Shown here: piece by piece, positions 29,502-40,471 of the stretch
Layout of the letters: each line of letters begins with the position of its first letter
Position numbering within the stretch: position 1 is the stretch's first letter
DNA from: Nostocales cyanobacterium
Lineage (GTDB): Bacteria > Cyanobacteriota > Cyanobacteriia > Cyanobacteriales > Nostocaceae
Length of the DNA: 55,081 nucleotides
Assembly: GCA_004292695.1 (NCBI GenBank)
Contig: RDXV01000012.1
Coordinates: forward strand, 1 to 55,081
Reading direction: 5' to 3'
Translations under genes and position numbers: made by a program
The notes under the pieces: generated by a model
Databases searched by the model: none
Told to the model about the DNA's origin: nothing
The model's input: only the letters and a program-made list of their open reading frames with translations

Positions 29502-32500
29502 ATGAACTATCCATCATTGAATCAGGGTCATAATAGTACATCATCAGCTATGGAAAACACGGAAACTTATTTAGGACAAAGATGGTTAGTAGAAGAAAGA
29601 GATGCTTGTGGTGTGGGCTTTATTGCCCATCGGCAAAACATCGCTAACCATGAAATATTAGCGAAAGCATTAAACGCGCTCACCTGTTTAGAACATCGGG
29701 GTGGGTGTAGTGCGGATCAAGACTCAGGAGATGGGGCAGGAATTTTGACGGCTATTCCCTGGGAATTGTTGCAACAAGAAGGTATTCAGGTTGCGAACAC
29801 AGGCAATATGGCTGTAGGAATGATCTTCTTACCCCAAGAGGAAGAATCAGCCCAAAAATTAAAAGCTATATTTGAACAGGTAGCGACAGAAGAGAATTTA
29901 ACGGTTTTGGGTTGGCGTGAAGTTCCTGTAAATGCTGAAATTCTGGGAATACAAGCAAGAGAAAACCAACCGAGAATAGAACAAGTTTTCCTCAGTTCTG
30001 ATGATAAAAGCGGTGATGAATTGGAGCGGGAAATGTACATCACCCGTCGCCGAGTTGTCAAAGCTGCTAAAGAGATTTCTGATGAATTTTATGTTTGCTC
30101 CCTTTCTACCCGTACCATAGTTTATAAAGGCATGGTGAGATCGGCGGTATTGGGAGACTTTTATCAAGATTTAAAAAATCCAGCTTTTAAATGTGCCTTT
30201 GCTGTTTATCATCGTCGTTTCAGTACCAATACCATGCCCAAGTGGCCGTTAGCTCAACCCATGCGGTTGTTAGGTCACAATGGAGAAATTAACACTCTGT
30301 TGGGTAACATTAATTGGATGATGGCTAGGGAAGCAACTTTAGATCATCCGATATGGAAAGGGAGAGCGGCAGAATTTAAACCTTTGGTGAATATTCACAG
30401 TAGCGACTCAGCCACATTAGATAATGTTTTAGAACTTTTGGTGCGTTCAGGAAGAACACCAGAAGAAGGTTTAATGATGATGGTGCCAGAGGCTTATAAA
30501 AATCAACCTTCATTAACAGATTATCCAGAAATTGTTGATTTCTACGAATATTACAGCGGTTTACAAGAGGCGTGGGATGGTCCGGCGCTGTTGGTGTTTA
30601 GTGATGGTAATAGAGTTGGGGCGACTTTAGATAGAAATGGTTTAAGACCTGCTCGTTATTTAATCACTAAAGATGACTACATTGTAGTGGCTTCTGAGGC
30701 GGGTGTAGTTGATTTTCCAGAAGAGAATATTTTGGAAAAAGGCAGACTTGGCCCCGGACAAATGATTGCTGTAGATTTAATCAGCAATGAGATATTAAAG
30801 AATTGGGATATTAAACAACGGATAGCGAAGTTGCATCCTTACGGAGAGTGGTTAAACCAAAACCGCCAAGAATTAAAAGATTTGGTGAAACCTGCATCTG
30901 TGAATGGTAATGGTAATGGTAATGGTCATCACATGGCGGCTACAGAAACCAGCGTTACCGTAGATAGACAAAGCTTACTCCAGCAACAAATAGCTTTTGG
31001 TTACACCAGTGAAGATGTAGACATGATCATTCAGCCAATGGCAGAAAATGGTGGTGAACCTACTTTCTGTATGGGTGATGATATTCCTTTGGCGGTGTTG
31101 TCAGAAAAACCACGCCTACTTTATGACTACTTTAAACAAAGATTTGCCCAGGTAACAAACCCACCCATTGATCCACTGCGGGAAAAATTGGTGATGTCTT
31201 TAACGGTGGAGTTGGGAGAAAGGGGTAATTTATTAGAACCGAAAGCGGAACACGCGAGAAGGTTAAAGTTAAATTCTCCGGTTTTAACTGATGCTGAATT
31301 AGAGGCAATTAAGTTATCTGGTTTTGGTACGGCTGAGTTATCAACATTATTCCCCATTTCCGCAGGACCGGAAGGTTTGAAGATGGCGGTGGAAAATCTG
31401 CAAAAACAGGCGGCTGAGTCTGTGCGTGCGGGTGCGAAAATTTTGATTTTGAGTGATAAGATCCCCCCAACCCCCCTTGAAAAGGGGGGCTTTTCCCCAA
31501 CTCCCCTTGAAAAGGGGGGCTTTTCCCCAACCAGTATGGAAAAGGGGGGCAAAGAAGTGGGTATTGGTGCTGAATATTCCTATATTCCGCCTTTGTTGGC
31601 GGTGGGTGCGGTTCACCATTACTTGATCCGTGAAGGGGTACGGATGAAAACCTCTTTGGTGGTGCATACTGCCCAATGTTGGAGTACACACCATTTTGCT
31701 TGTTTGTTGGGCTATGGTGCGGGGGCAATTTGTCCTTATATGGCTTTGGATACGGTGCGGAGTTGGTGGGGTGATCCGAGAACTCAGCAGTTTATGGAAC
31801 GGGGTAAGATTAATCCCATGAGTTTGGATCAGGCGATCGCCAATTATCGCCAAGCGGTAGAGTCTGGGTTGTTGAAAATTCTGTCGAAGATGGGAATTTC
31901 TCTCCTTTCTAGTTACCAAGCAGCGCAAATTTTTGAGGCTATTGGTATTGGTGGAGAGTTGTTAAATTTGGCTTTCCGGGGTACTACTTCCCGCATTGGT
32001 GGTATTAACTGTCAAGAGTTGGCGCAAGAGGTTCTTTCTGTTCACAGTAAGGCTTTCCCTGAATTATCGGCTAATAAGTTGGAAAATCTGGGTTTTGTGC
32101 AGTTCCGCCCCAGTGGTGAGTACCATAGCAATAGTCCTGAGTTGGTGAAGGCGCTACATAAGGCTGTTGATGGGAAGAAGTATGACCATTATGAGGTGTA
32201 TAAACAACATCTGCAAAATCGCCCTGTTACGGCTTTAAGAGATTTGTTGGATTTTGAGAGCGATCGCCCGGCTATCTCTATTGATGAAGTTGAAGCGGTG
32301 AGCGAAATTGCTAAACGTTTCTGTACTGGGGGTATGTCTCTGGGTGCGTTGTCTAGGGAAGCACATGAAACCCTGGCGATCGCCATGAACCGCATCGGTG
32401 GTAAGTCTAATTCCGGTGAAGGTGGGGAAGATCCTGTACGTTACACGGTGTTAAATGATGTAGATGCTAGTGGTAATTCTCCAACTCTGCCCCATTTACA

Positions 32501-34265
32501 CGGTTTAAGAAATGGTGACACCGCTTCTAGTGCTATTAAACAGGTGGCTTCTGGTCGTTTTGGGGTGACACCGGGATATTTAGCCAGTGCTAAACAAATA
32601 GAAATTAAAATGGCGCAAGGTGCAAAACCCGGTGAAGGTGGCCAGTTACCTGGTAAAAAGGTGAGTCCTTATATTGCCATGTTGCGCCGTTCTAAACCCG
32701 GTGTAACTTTGATTTCTCCCCCTCCGCACCATGATATTTACTCCATTGAAGACTTAGCACAGTTAATTTTTGATCTGCATCAAATTAACCCCAAAGCCCA
32801 AGTTTCGGTGAAATTGGTAGCAGAAATTGGTATTGGCACTATTGCAGCGGGTGTAGCTAAAGCTAACGCTGATATTATCCAAATTTCTGGTCATGATGGC
32901 GGTACTGGTGCTTCTCCTTTGAGTTCCATTAAACACGCTGGTGGTCCCTGGGAATTAGGGTTAACAGAAGTACACCGGGTGTTAATGGACAATGGTTTAC
33001 GCGATCGCGTGACCTTGAGAGTTGACGGTGGCTTAAAGAGTGGCTGGGATGTGGTTACTGCTGCTTTAATGGGTGCGGAAGAATTTGGTTTTGGTTCAAT
33101 TGCCATGATCGCCGAAGGTTGTATTATGGCGCGGGTATGTCATTTGAATACCTGTCCTAAAGGTGTGGCCACTCAGAAGGAAGAACTACGGAAACGGTTT
33201 ACAGGTGTTCCTGAAAATGTGGTGAATTTCTTCTATTTTGTCGCGGAAGAAGTCCGTAGTTTACTGGCTAAGTTGGGTTATCGTTCTTTAGATGAGTTGA
33301 TCGGTAGAGCAGATATTTTAACTGTGCGTTCCGATGTGAAGTTAACCAAAACTCAATCTTTGAATTTAGACTGTTTGACTAAGTTACCTGATACTAAGTC
33401 AAACCGTAGCTGGTTGGAACATGAAGATGTACACAGCAACGGTGATGTGTTAGATGATCAGTTTTTGGCTGATGCTGATATTCAAGCCGCAATTCAACAT
33501 CAGTCTACTGTGACAAAGACCTATAAAGTGGTGAATACTGACAGAACAGTAGGATCTCGGTTAGCTGGGGCGATCGCCTCTAAATATGGTGATAGCGGTT
33601 TTGAAGGACAAATTAACCTCAACTTACTCGGTAGTGTCGGTCAAAGTTTTGGTGCATTTAACCTACCTGGTTTAACCTTAACTTTAGAAGGTGAAGCTAA
33701 CGACTATGTAGGAAAAGGAATGCACGGTGGGGAAATTATTATTAAACCCCCAGCAAATGCTACCTATCAGGCCGCAGAAAATGTGATCGTTGGTAATACC
33801 TGTTTATATGGTGCAACCGGTGGTGTGTTATTTGCCAATGGTTTGGCCGGAGAACGGTTTGCTGTGCGTAATTCCAAAGGTACAGCAGTCATTGAAGGTG
33901 CTGGTGATCACTGTTGTGAATATATGACCGGTGGTTTGGTTGTGGTTCTCGGTAAAGTCGGCCGTAACGTCGGCGCTGGTATGACTGGAGGACTAGGTTA
34001 CTTCTTAGATGAAGATGGTAGTTTCCCAGAATTGGTAAACCACAGTATTGTGAAAATTCAGCGTGTAGTCAGTGAAGCTGGTGAGAAACAACTGCGTGAT
34101 TTAATTCAGGCACATTGCGATCGCACTGGTTCACCCAAAGCGCAGCAAATTTTACAAAACTGGTCAGAATATCTACCTAAATTCTGGCAAGTAGTACCAC
34201 CTTCTGAAGCTGATAGTGCAGAAGCTAACGCTGAGGTAGCAAGTAAGCAGTTGAGTTCGGTTTAG
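29502..34265 (+). CDS. glsF: Ferredoxin-dependent glutamate synthase
   Basis: 1587 aa. Makes two glutamates from glutamine and 2-oxoglutarate with electrons from ferredoxin, completing the GS-GOGAT cycle. The amidotransferase nucleophile is Cys36 in [11 protein letters not shown], so the first 35 residues are a propeptide removed on maturation; an ATG at codon 17 is an alternative start. The FMN/TIM-barrel region has [12 protein letters not shown], and the [3Fe-4S] cluster ligands are Cys1207, Cys1213 and Cys1218 ([12 protein letters not shown]). The C-terminal GXGXG beta-helix is complete. Residues ~655-685 are three copies of a [10 protein letters not shown]-like decamer coming from a repeat inserted in frame between conserved blocks. 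The stop codon lies in a heptamer array. Confidence 0.96.
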   Translation: MNYPSLNQGHNSTSSAMENTETYLGQRWLVEERDACGVGFIAHRQNIANHEILAKALNALTCLEHRGGCSADQDSGDGAGILTAIPWELLQQEGIQVANTGNMAVGMIFLPQEEESAQKLKAIFEQVATEENLTVLGWREVPVNAEILGIQARENQPRIEQVFLSSDDKSGDELEREMYITRRRVVKAAKEISDEFYVCSLSTRTIVYKGMVRSAVLGDFYQDLKNPAFKCAFAVYHRRFSTNTMPKWPLAQPMRLLGHNGEINTLLGNINWMMAREATLDHPIWKGRAAEFKPLVNIHSSDSATLDNVLELLVRSGRTPEEGLMMMVPEAYKNQPSLTDYPEIVDFYEYYSGLQEAWDGPALLVFSDGNRVGATLDRNGLRPARYLITKDDYIVVASEAGVVDFPEENILEKGRLGPGQMIAVDLISNEILKNWDIKQRIAKLHPYGEWLNQNRQELKDLVKPASVNGNGNGNGHHMAATETSVTVDRQSLLQQQIAFGYTSEDVDMIIQPMAENGGEPTFCMGDDIPLAVLSEKPRLLYDYFKQRFAQVTNPPIDPLREKLVMSLTVELGERGNLLEPKAEHARRLKLNSPVLTDAELEAIKLSGFGTAELSTLFPISAGPEGLKMAVENLQKQAAESVRAGAKILILSDKIPPTPLEKGGFSPTPLEKGGFSPTSMEKGGKEVGIGAEYSYIPPLLAVGAVHHYLIREGVRMKTSLVVHTAQCWSTHHFACLLGYGAGAICPYMALDTVRSWWGDPRTQQFMERGKINPMSLDQAIANYRQAVESGLLKILSKMGISLLSSYQAAQIFEAIGIGGELLNLAFRGTTSRIGGINCQELAQEVLSVHSKAFPELSANKLENLGFVQFRPSGEYHSNSPELVKALHKAVDGKKYDHYEVYKQHLQNRPVTALRDLLDFESDRPAISIDEVEAVSEIAKRFCTGGMSLGALSREAHETLAIAMNRIGGKSNSGEGGEDPVRYTVLNDVDASGNSPTLPHLHGLRNGDTASSAIKQVASGRFGVTPGYLASAKQIEIKMAQGAKPGEGGQLPGKKVSPYIAMLRRSKPGVTLISPPPHHDIYSIEDLAQLIFDLHQINPKAQVSVKLVAEIGIGTIAAGVAKANADIIQISGHDGGTGASPLSSIKHAGGPWELGLTEVHRVLMDNGLRDRVTLRVDGGLKSGWDVVTAALMGAEEFGFGSIAMIAEGCIMARVCHLNTCPKGVATQKEELRKRFTGVPENVVNFFYFVAEEVRSLLAKLGYRSLDELIGRADILTVRSDVKLTKTQSLNLDCLTKLPDTKSNRSWLEHEDVHSNGDVLDDQFLADADIQAAIQHQSTVTKTYKVVNTDRTVGSRLAGAIASKYGDSGFEGQINLNLLGSVGQSFGAFNLPGLTLTLEGEANDYVGKGMHGGEIIIKPPANATYQAAENVIVGNTCLYGATGGVLFANGLAGERFAVRNSKGTAVIEGAGDHCCEYMTGGLVVVLGKVGRNVGAGMTGGLGYFLDEDGSFPELVNHSIVKIQRVVSEAGEKQLRDLIQAHCDRTGSPKAQQILQNWSEYLPKFWQVVPPSEADSAEANAEVASKQLSSV
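31465..31554. repeat. In-frame 30-bp repeat, three units, inside glsF
   Basis: Three 30-bp units (31465-31494, 31495-31524, 31525-31554), each centred on a C-run/AAAA/G-run palindrome (CCCCTTGAAAAGGGG) and adding ten residues. The third unit has diverged ([10 protein letters not shown]). Confidence 0.95.
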
Positions 34266-34294
34266 TCATTAGTCATTAGTCATTAGTCATTAGT
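34262..34294. repeat. Heptamer tandem repeat TTAGTCA, four and a half units
   Basis: The array starts at the stop codon of glsF, which itself (TAG) belongs to the first unit. A short run of a TTTTGACT-type repeat follows near 34309-34330. Confidence 0.9.
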
Positions 34295-34379
34295 AAAAGA
34301 TTTTTTAACTTTGACTTTTGACTTTTGACTTAATGCCTACCTTTCTTAAGAATTCTATTTCTAATCAAGACGGGTAAGA

Positions 34380-34410
34380 TTGGGTGGAAATGATATTACG
34401 TTCCACCCAA
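34380..34410 (-). terminator. Perfect 10-bp hairpin at the end of the DUF262/ATPase operon
   Basis: TTGGGTGGAA (34380-34389) and TTCCACCCAA (34401-34410) form a perfect stem with an 11-nt loop, touching the stop codon of the 323-aa gene. No strong T run follows on either strand, so it may also serve as a boundary with convergent glsF or as an RNA-stabilising end. Confidence 0.6.
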
Positions 34411-35382
34411 TTATGTCCGATAATTTACCGTAGAAAGATGACGACCTACATAACCAATAATTAATGTTCCTGGTTCTAGTGGGAAAAAATGAATCCTCCA
34501 ATTACAGGATCTTAATTTAAAATGACGTTCAAAAAAACGTTCTTCTCCATCAGGAGAAATAAATGTTCTTTCTTTTCTAAGTTGATCATTATTGCGGGTT
34601 GATTCACTTTCTCCAGACTCTTCCAGAGAATATCCTTCTGTACTAAATCCTCCATCTTGCCAATTTTGACAACACTTTTGAATTTCGATCAAAGTTGTAT
34701 AAACTGGTCTTAATTCTATCTGTCCAGAACGAATATTTTCTAACTGTTTACGGACAGAATCGCAGAATTTCAGATTAGGAAATAATTCTTCTCTTCGTTT
34801 CCAAATATCTGTTCCATCTACAATTCCTTCTTGAATTTTCCTTTGTATCCATGTTTCATGATCTTGAATGTGTATATTACGACTAATATGGCGAATTTTT
34901 AAGATATCATTAATAATATTTTCTTCATCATTGAGTTGAATAATATCTAACTCTAGATAGCTTAAATCCCAATTTTGATCAGATATGAAACTTATTGCTA
35001 TTGTATCTAATAAATAAGCAGTACCTAGCCCAATAGCTAGATTTCCTTGAAAATAAAATTCAGATAAACCAATATTATTTTCAATATCTTGAATTTCTGA
35101 ATTTAATAAACCTAAATCTTTTGATAAAGGAGTTTTAGTTGCTAAAGATTTAATAAAACGTCTTTCTATCTCATTAGCTTCTTTACTCCATTGACTGATA
35201 GAATAATCAGGTGCAATTTGAAGATAATAAAAATGTTCATGGGAACGAATACTTACTTTTACACCTTGTCTTTTCAATTGTCGAATAGTTTTAATAAACT
35301 CAGATATCCATTGTTTAGCTATTTCCTGATTAGGTGCAATATGTTTTAGTGAGAGTTCATTAAATATTAAATCCAATTCCAC
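34411..35382 (-). CDS. Uncharacterised 323-aa protein, third gene of a defence-like operon
   Basis: Soluble, acidic, no signal peptide. It starts MELDLIFNELSLKHIAPNQE, has a central YLLDTIAISFISDQNWDLSY block, and a C-terminal segment with FERHFKLRSCNWRIHFFPLE and IIGYVGRHL. That C-terminal strand pattern faintly resembles RelE/HigB-type toxins; this is a guess from pattern, not a family assignment. The start lies 3 bp after the stop of the ATPase gene, so the three genes are almost surely co-translated. I recall similar MELxxNELSL proteins next to such ATPases but know no described function. Confidence 0.75.
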   Translation of the reverse strand: MELDLIFNELSLKHIAPNQEIAKQWISEFIKTIRQLKRQGVKVSIRSHEHFYYLQIAPDYSISQWSKEANEIERRFIKSLATKTPLSKDLGLLNSEIQDIENNIGLSEFYFQGNLAIGLGTAYLLDTIAISFISDQNWDLSYLELDIIQLNDEENIINDILKIRHISRNIHIQDHETWIQRKIQEGIVDGTDIWKRREELFPNLKFCDSVRKQLENIRSGQIELRPVYTTLIEIQKCCQNWQDGGFSTEGYSLEESGESESTRNNDQLRKERTFISPDGEERFFERHFKLRSCNWRIHFFPLEPGTLIIGYVGRHLSTVNYRT

Positions 35383-35385
35383 ATC

Positions 35386-36513
35386 CTAATCCCCCTCAAT
35401 CGGTTCTAATAAACCATCTAAACTTCTTTCCCACTCATCAAAAAAGCCATCTGGCCATCTGTCAATTGTACCATCACGGTAAATGCGAGGAGAAATCACT
35501 TCTGTAGAAGTTTGTTCTTGTTTTTCTGGACGTTGAAAATAGTGTAATTGTACATCTTCTGGTTTAATTTTACCCCCATGAACAGCTAAACGAATACCAT
35601 TTAAAATATGATCGCTGTGGGTTTCTATAACTACTTGAATACCACAACTTGCTGCGGTTGCTAATAATTCACCTATCATTGCTTGTCCTTGGGGATGAAG
35701 ATGTGCTTCTGGGTTTTCAATTAAAATTAGTGAATTTGGATTAGCAGAAAGTATAGAGACAATGATCGGTAAAGTGTAGGTTACACCAAAACCAACATTA
35801 GTAGAACGATAACGGTTACTCTCTCCATAAAAGTATTGTATATTGACAATCCCAACTTCTGGACTAGCTTTAATCTCTATCCGAATACCAGGACTAATTT
35901 CTCTCATCCAAGCTTCTACTTGATCTATCAAATCTATTGATTTTGCCGCAGGATGACTGAGTTTTTTAAACCTAATAGGTTCACGTCCGTGAAGATATAA
36001 AAAATGTGCTGTATATTCACCTTTTGTTCCTATTTGTCCGGGTAAGTCTACTTGGTAATTAAGCATATCATTAAATCTACGAGGACCTATCCTTTCTGCT
36101 TCCAAATATTGAAACCCGATATTAAATAAAGGTGATTCATGATAAACTAAGCTATTATCAATTTCTAAACCAGTTCCTCGCAAATTACTTGTTTCTTTAT
36201 TGGATATGTCATATAAAAAATACCATCTACCTGTTAGATTATTTTCTAACTCTAATTCAAATCCAATTTGATTAGATTTTGCCATTTCACAAAATGCGTC
36301 TTGAGCAGTTCCAATATCAATTAGTGGTCCATTCAGTGTTAAAAATTGATTATCAATAAGTTTTAATTTATAAGATTGACGCAGAAGTATTAAAGACTGT
36401 AAGACTGAAGATTTTCCTGTGCTATTTAAACCAGAAAGTAGAGTCAGAGGCTTGAATTGTAATAACTGATTTTCAAAGGCTTTGAAATTGATTAACCGTA
36501 ATGAAGTTATCAT
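35386..36513 (-). CDS. AAA/ABC-type ATPase (DUF3696-like) of a defence-like operon
   Basis: 375 aa. SMC/RecF/OLD-like ATPase: Walker A GLNSTGKSS (Gly28-Ser36), Walker B region with SLILIENPEAHLHPQGQ, and ETHSDHILNGIRL after it; the short C-terminal DGTIDRWPDGFFDEWERSLD is typical of the DUF3696 type. No TOPRIM or other nuclease domain is fused. ATP-driven sensing or loading is the general role of the class. Its start overlaps the stop of the DUF262 gene by 4 bp (ATGA), showing translational coupling. Confidence 0.85.
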   Translation of the reverse strand: MITSLRLINFKAFENQLLQFKPLTLLSGLNSTGKSSVLQSLILLRQSYKLKLIDNQFLTLNGPLIDIGTAQDAFCEMAKSNQIGFELELENNLTGRWYFLYDISNKETSNLRGTGLEIDNSLVYHESPLFNIGFQYLEAERIGPRRFNDMLNYQVDLPGQIGTKGEYTAHFLYLHGREPIRFKKLSHPAAKSIDLIDQVEAWMREISPGIRIEIKASPEVGIVNIQYFYGESNRYRSTNVGFGVTYTLPIIVSILSANPNSLILIENPEAHLHPQGQAMIGELLATAASCGIQVVIETHSDHILNGIRLAVHGGKIKPEDVQLHYFQRPEKQEQTSTEVISPRIYRDGTIDRWPDGFFDEWERSLDGLLEPIEGD

Positions 36514-37637
36514 AACAATACTTCCTGAATTATTTTACCAATTGTCTCAAATCTATACTCAACTTTTTTGGCAGCTTGAGATATTGATGATAGAAATTCT
36601 TGATCGTTATCTGTATATTCAATCAATTTGTCAATTAGATTTTGTTTGTTTTTGATTAATTTTTGTATGTGTTCATCACTAAGTTGACTTAAATAAAATG
36701 ACCAAGTTTCAAAGAGAGATTTATTAACAGGAAACCTTCTCTCATTTTTAATTTTTCTAAAAGCTTTATCTCCAAAAATATCATTAGCAGCTATCATTGC
36801 TCTTTTGAAATTTTCCCTTATCTTAGTTAACTCTTGATCTGATAATTTATTGATTTTAGATAATGCCTCATTTAAAAATAAATCCCTGGTATTTTCTTTA
36901 TAATCTTTATAAGATGTTAAGATAAATGCTAGATGACCAAGAATAAATTCTCTATCATCCATGCGTTTCTTTTTAGAGTCACTCAGATCAATAAGGTCTG
37001 TAAATTCCGGTAAATTAGCAAGTTCTTTTACAAATTTATTAGCTTTACCTGGGTTGAGAGCATGACGTAATTCTTGATTAGAAAGAGGAATACCACCTGT
37101 ATTGATTCTTTTGAAAATATTATATTTTACTTCTGGAGGAGTACCTTTTTCAATTAAATATATTGTGGGCTGAGTTTCTAAGATTCTTCTTTGATATTTA
37201 GGTTCTAATTCTTTATAAGTTTTACCATTAAGATGTTTAAGATACTCTAACCCTGTTAAGATTAATTTATTATCAGTTACAAATTCCTTGAGAGCAGATA
37301 ATCTTTGTAAACCATCCACAACTACCCATTGATCATCATTGGTAGCATCTATATAAAATGCTGGTAAAGGAATACGAATCAGAATAGATTCAATTAATCT
37401 GCTTTTAGCATCTGGAGTCCAAATACCTGCTTGACGTTGAAAATCAGGTGATAAGTTTAGTGCTTCTTGTCCAATTCTTCTTAATAATTGTTCAATTGTT
37501 GGTTCTTTGGTGGCAATATTAATTTTATCTGGGTTATATTCAAAAGTATCTTTTTCATATTGTTCATCTTCATTATCTTCTATATCTAAACTTTCATCAT
37601 TCAATAACTCTGTATACTTATCATCTAAATATGTCAT
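36510..37637 (-). CDS. DUF262 protein (ParB/GmrS-like) of a defence-like operon
   Basis: 375 aa. The first 45 residues are acidic and probably disordered. Residues ~50-230 are the DUF262 domain: LSPDFQRQAGIWTP, then VVVDGLQRLSALKEF (DGLQR, 108-112, where DGQQR is the common form), YNIFKRINTGGIPLSNQELR. DUF262 proteins include the GmrS half of GmrSD and related nucleotide-hydrolysing/nuclease components of phage defence. No DUF1524 HNH domain follows; the C-terminus is helical. Start supported by AAAGGAG ahead of the ATG. First gene of a three-gene operon. Confidence 0.87.
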   Translation of the reverse strand: MTYLDDKYTELLNDESLDIEDNEDEQYEKDTFEYNPDKINIATKEPTIEQLLRRIGQEALNLSPDFQRQAGIWTPDAKSRLIESILIRIPLPAFYIDATNDDQWVVVDGLQRLSALKEFVTDNKLILTGLEYLKHLNGKTYKELEPKYQRRILETQPTIYLIEKGTPPEVKYNIFKRINTGGIPLSNQELRHALNPGKANKFVKELANLPEFTDLIDLSDSKKKRMDDREFILGHLAFILTSYKDYKENTRDLFLNEALSKINKLSDQELTKIRENFKRAMIAANDIFGDKAFRKIKNERRFPVNKSLFETWSFYLSQLSDEHIQKLIKNKQNLIDKLIEYTDNDQEFLSSISQAAKKVEYRFETIGKIIQEVLL

Positions 37638-37723
37638 GGTAATTACTCCTTTTAGATAGTATATCAGTCAAGAGATTTATATTAACTGACATATTCAATT
37701 TTAGTTTTTCAAAAATAAGGAAG

Positions 37724-37755
37724 CAATAGAGACGGTAAAGTTAACGCCTCTATTG
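37724..37755 (-). terminator. Hairpin after polysaccharide deacetylase gene
   Basis: CAATAGAG (37724-37731) pairs with CTCTATTG (37748-37755). On the minus strand the stem is followed, a few bases on, by TTATTTTT. It lies 55 bp past the deacetylase stop and upstream of the DUF262 operon. Confidence 0.6.
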
Positions 37756-37809
37756 ATTTTAAATTAAAGTTTTCAACTTTGACTTTTGACTTGATACCTT
37801 CCCCTCACC

Positions 37810-38718
37810 CTATTCCTTCTTCGCAAGTGAGGCTTTATGTTCATCCTGCATTTCTAGCATTTCTGGAATGGTGACGAACTCATAACCTTGCTTGCGAAAC
37901 CTATTGATAATTTCTGGGAGTGCTGCAACTGTACGAGTGCGATCGCCTCCCCCATCGTGCATTAAGACAATACCACCGGGTTTAGCAGACCTAAAAATAT
38001 TGTTTATGAGTTTATCTACACTGGGACGAGAATAGTCTATAGAGTCAGAAGACCACATAATAATGGCATATTTATTATTACGTGCATAGTTGACGACTCC
38101 ATTAGTCATGATCCCCCCTGGTGGACGGAATAAACCTGTTTTCACTCCTGTAGTTTTAAAAATAATATCGGAAGTATTAGCTACTTCATAAGCAGCAGTT
38201 TGGGCATTCATGTGATGATACCAATGATGCCAAGTATGATTAGCTATAGAATGACCTTCAGCAACTATTCTTCTAGTTAAGTCTGGGTAGCTTTGCACAT
38301 TTCTTCCTACTACAAAAAATGTGCCTTTAATATCATTTTTCTTGAGAATATCTAATACTTGGGCTGTACTTTTTGGCCATGGTCCATCATCAAAAGTCAG
38401 TGCAACTACTTTCTTCCCTGGAGGTAGTGTAGCAGTTTTGATAGTTGCACCTTGAAGTCTTGATGGTACATCAGTAACTATACCCTTTGCTTGTGCTTCT
38501 TGCTGCCATGTTGTTAGCATTGCAGTTTTAAACTGTTCTACACGTTTTTGAGTACCTACATTAACGGTAATATTATTGACATTTATATTTTCTTGGCTCT
38601 GTGCTTCTGATATTTTAGGTCTTAGTAACATCATTAAACCAATACCCACTGTACCAGTGAGACAGAGTAAAACAATTAATATACCCTGCGGCCAAAGTAA
38701 TAACTTTTTATTTTCCAC
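37810..38718 (-). CDS. NodB-family polysaccharide deacetylase, membrane-anchored
   Basis: 302 aa. One N-terminal membrane helix (~9-32) and then an exported domain. NodB motifs: TFDDGPW (Asp110, Asp111), HSIANHTWHHW (His161 and His165, metal ligands), RPPGG, and a C-terminal VLMHDGGG. Expected to remove acetyl groups from a cell-wall or exopolysaccharide substrate in the periplasm; the substrate is unknown. The gene contains the last HIP1 site before a ~13-kb stretch without any that I could find. Confidence 0.9.
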   Translation of the reverse strand: MENKKLLLWPQGILIVLLCLTGTVGIGLMMLLRPKISEAQSQENINVNNITVNVGTQKRVEQFKTAMLTTWQQEAQAKGIVTDVPSRLQGATIKTATLPPGKKVVALTFDDGPWPKSTAQVLDILKKNDIKGTFFVVGRNVQSYPDLTRRIVAEGHSIANHTWHHWYHHMNAQTAAYEVANTSDIIFKTTGVKTGLFRPPGGIMTNGVVNYARNNKYAIIMWSSDSIDYSRPSVDKLINNIFRSAKPGGIVLMHDGGGDRTRTVAALPEIINRFRKQGYEFVTIPEMLEMQDEHKASLAKKE

Positions 38719-39433
38719 TGCATAACTCCTTCAAGGGTTGAACCGTAGGTGACGCTTCTGACGGTAGGTTATAACACATTTTTTGTTAGCATTCAGCATG
38801 AAATAGTTAGCCAGAATTTTTAACTTTAATATTTAAGTGTAACTTTTATTACCAATAGTTAAAAATTAGACTAATACTCATGTAGACTGTAAGCTAAGAA
38901 CTGACTGCTTTTATAGATATGGAATGTTTTAAACCTTACTGATGTCTATAAAAATTAGGAGGTAAATTGACCTAAATTCCACGATATAGTCAGTAAAATA
39001 TACTCAGATTATCTACGAAATCCGTATTTACTAGGTAGACTGACAGCAACAAGGACAGAAGATAAGTATAAATTTTTCTGAAAACCCCTTGACATTGTTT
39101 TCAATCCTAGTTTAAGTATTTCCAGATATTTGTAGAAACTTACAATACTTAATCAATAGTTTACTGGGTATTGATAAGTCTAGAAATTATGACTTTTGTA
39201 CTTAGGTAAAAAGCTGAAAATATTTTTCAGTTTATCTATGTTTAATGTATACTTTATTGCCTAATTAACTCCTTATTGTTGAAGAAAAAATTAAGTTTTT
39301 CATTTACCAATATTGTGATTATTGGTATCTAAAAAAGACAGACTCAAAGCACTAAAAATAGTTTCCCATAATTAAGGTTAATTGATTTGTTAGGGTAGAT
39401 ACGCTTCTATCATACAGTAATAACTATTTTTTG
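38719..39433. other. 715-bp AT-rich intergenic region
   Basis: No reading frame, repeat array or clear hairpin that I can support. Both flanking genes are on the minus strand, so the deacetylase promoter should lie at its left end. Confidence 0.5.
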
Positions 39434-40402
39434 CTAGTTTGGCAAATTAGAATCAATGTAGTTTTTTACCAGTCCTCCAGTTTCTTTGAGTGTATAAAGA
39501 GGACGACCTTTAACTTCTTCATAAATGCGACCAATATATTCACCTAAAATCCCAATACAAATCAACTGTACTGAGCCTAAAAAAAACATAGCAATGGTAA
39601 TTAATGTATATCCGATCAAAGACGTTACAGGTGTAAATACTCGCCAATAAAGCACCAACAAAATCATAATTAAAGCAACAATAGCTGATATAAGTCCCAA
39701 ATAAGTCGCTAATCTTAAAGGAACTCTAGAAAACGAAATAATACCATCAATAGCTAAAGATAAAGACTTAGAAAAAGTATATTTTACATCTCCTGCATAA
39801 CGAGGACTTCTTGTAAAAAGTACAGAGGTTTGTGAGAAACCAACCCAAGCGCGTAAACCTCGAACATAGCGGTTACGTTCTGGCATAGAATTTAAAATAT
39901 TTACTACTTGTCTATCCATGAGACAAAAATCTCCAGTATCCACAGGAATATCTACTTTAGTTAAACGTCTGAGAATGCGATAAAAAAGATATGCGGTTAA
40001 ACGTTTTGACCATTTTTCTTGTTGACGTGATACACGTTGAGCGTAAACTATTTGATATCCTTGCTGCCATTTTTCAATCATTTCTAAAATTAATTCTGGT
40101 GGATCTTGTAAGTCAGCATCCATCACAATTATGCTTTTACCTTGGACAAAGTTTAAACCTGCGGTGACAGCAATTTGATGACCAAAATTTCTCCCTAAAC
40201 TCAGGTAACATACTCTACTATCTTGCTGATGTAGTTCACGGATCATGTTTAAAGAATGATCAGAACTACCATCATCTATTAATATAATTTCTGTTTTACC
40301 ATCTAACTTTTCTATAACTTGAGTTAACCTGTTATACATTTCTATAATATTTTCTTCTTCATTGAAAATAGGAATAACTAGGGAGTAAATTGGCTGATTC
40401 AT
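39434..40402 (-). CDS. Glycosyltransferase family 2 (DPM/GtrB-like)
   Basis: 322 aa. GT-A domain at the N-terminus with [18 protein letters not shown] (Asp43-Asp44) and the metal-binding DADLQDPPE (Asp95-x-Asp97); two C-terminal membrane helices (~232-255 and ~265-290). This is the layout of polyprenyl-phosphate sugar transferases such as dolichol-phosphate-mannose synthase-like GtrB. It would load a sugar onto a lipid carrier at the cytoplasmic face. The next upstream gene (40472-41839) encodes a multispanning transferase-like protein that could use the product. Confidence 0.9.
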   Translation of the reverse strand: MNQPIYSLVIPIFNEEENIIEMYNRLTQVIEKLDGKTEIILIDDGSSDHSLNMIRELHQQDSRVCYLSLGRNFGHQIAVTAGLNFVQGKSIIVMDADLQDPPELILEMIEKWQQGYQIVYAQRVSRQQEKWSKRLTAYLFYRILRRLTKVDIPVDTGDFCLMDRQVVNILNSMPERNRYVRGLRAWVGFSQTSVLFTRSPRYAGDVKYTFSKSLSLAIDGIISFSRVPLRLATYLGLISAIVALIMILLVLYWRVFTPVTSLIGYTLITIAMFFLGSVQLICIGILGEYIGRIYEEVKGRPLYTLKETGGLVKNYIDSNLPN

Positions 40403-40471
40403 AAATTTTAATTGCCTAAGTAAGTGATATAAAAAATATTATATTATCATCAAATTTGATAATTAATTATT

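Noticed and set aside
29502-34265. Intein or frameshift as the reason for the long GlsF
   Set aside because: The extra length is explained by a three-unit 30-bp repeat and a normal propeptide; no intein splice motifs are seen.
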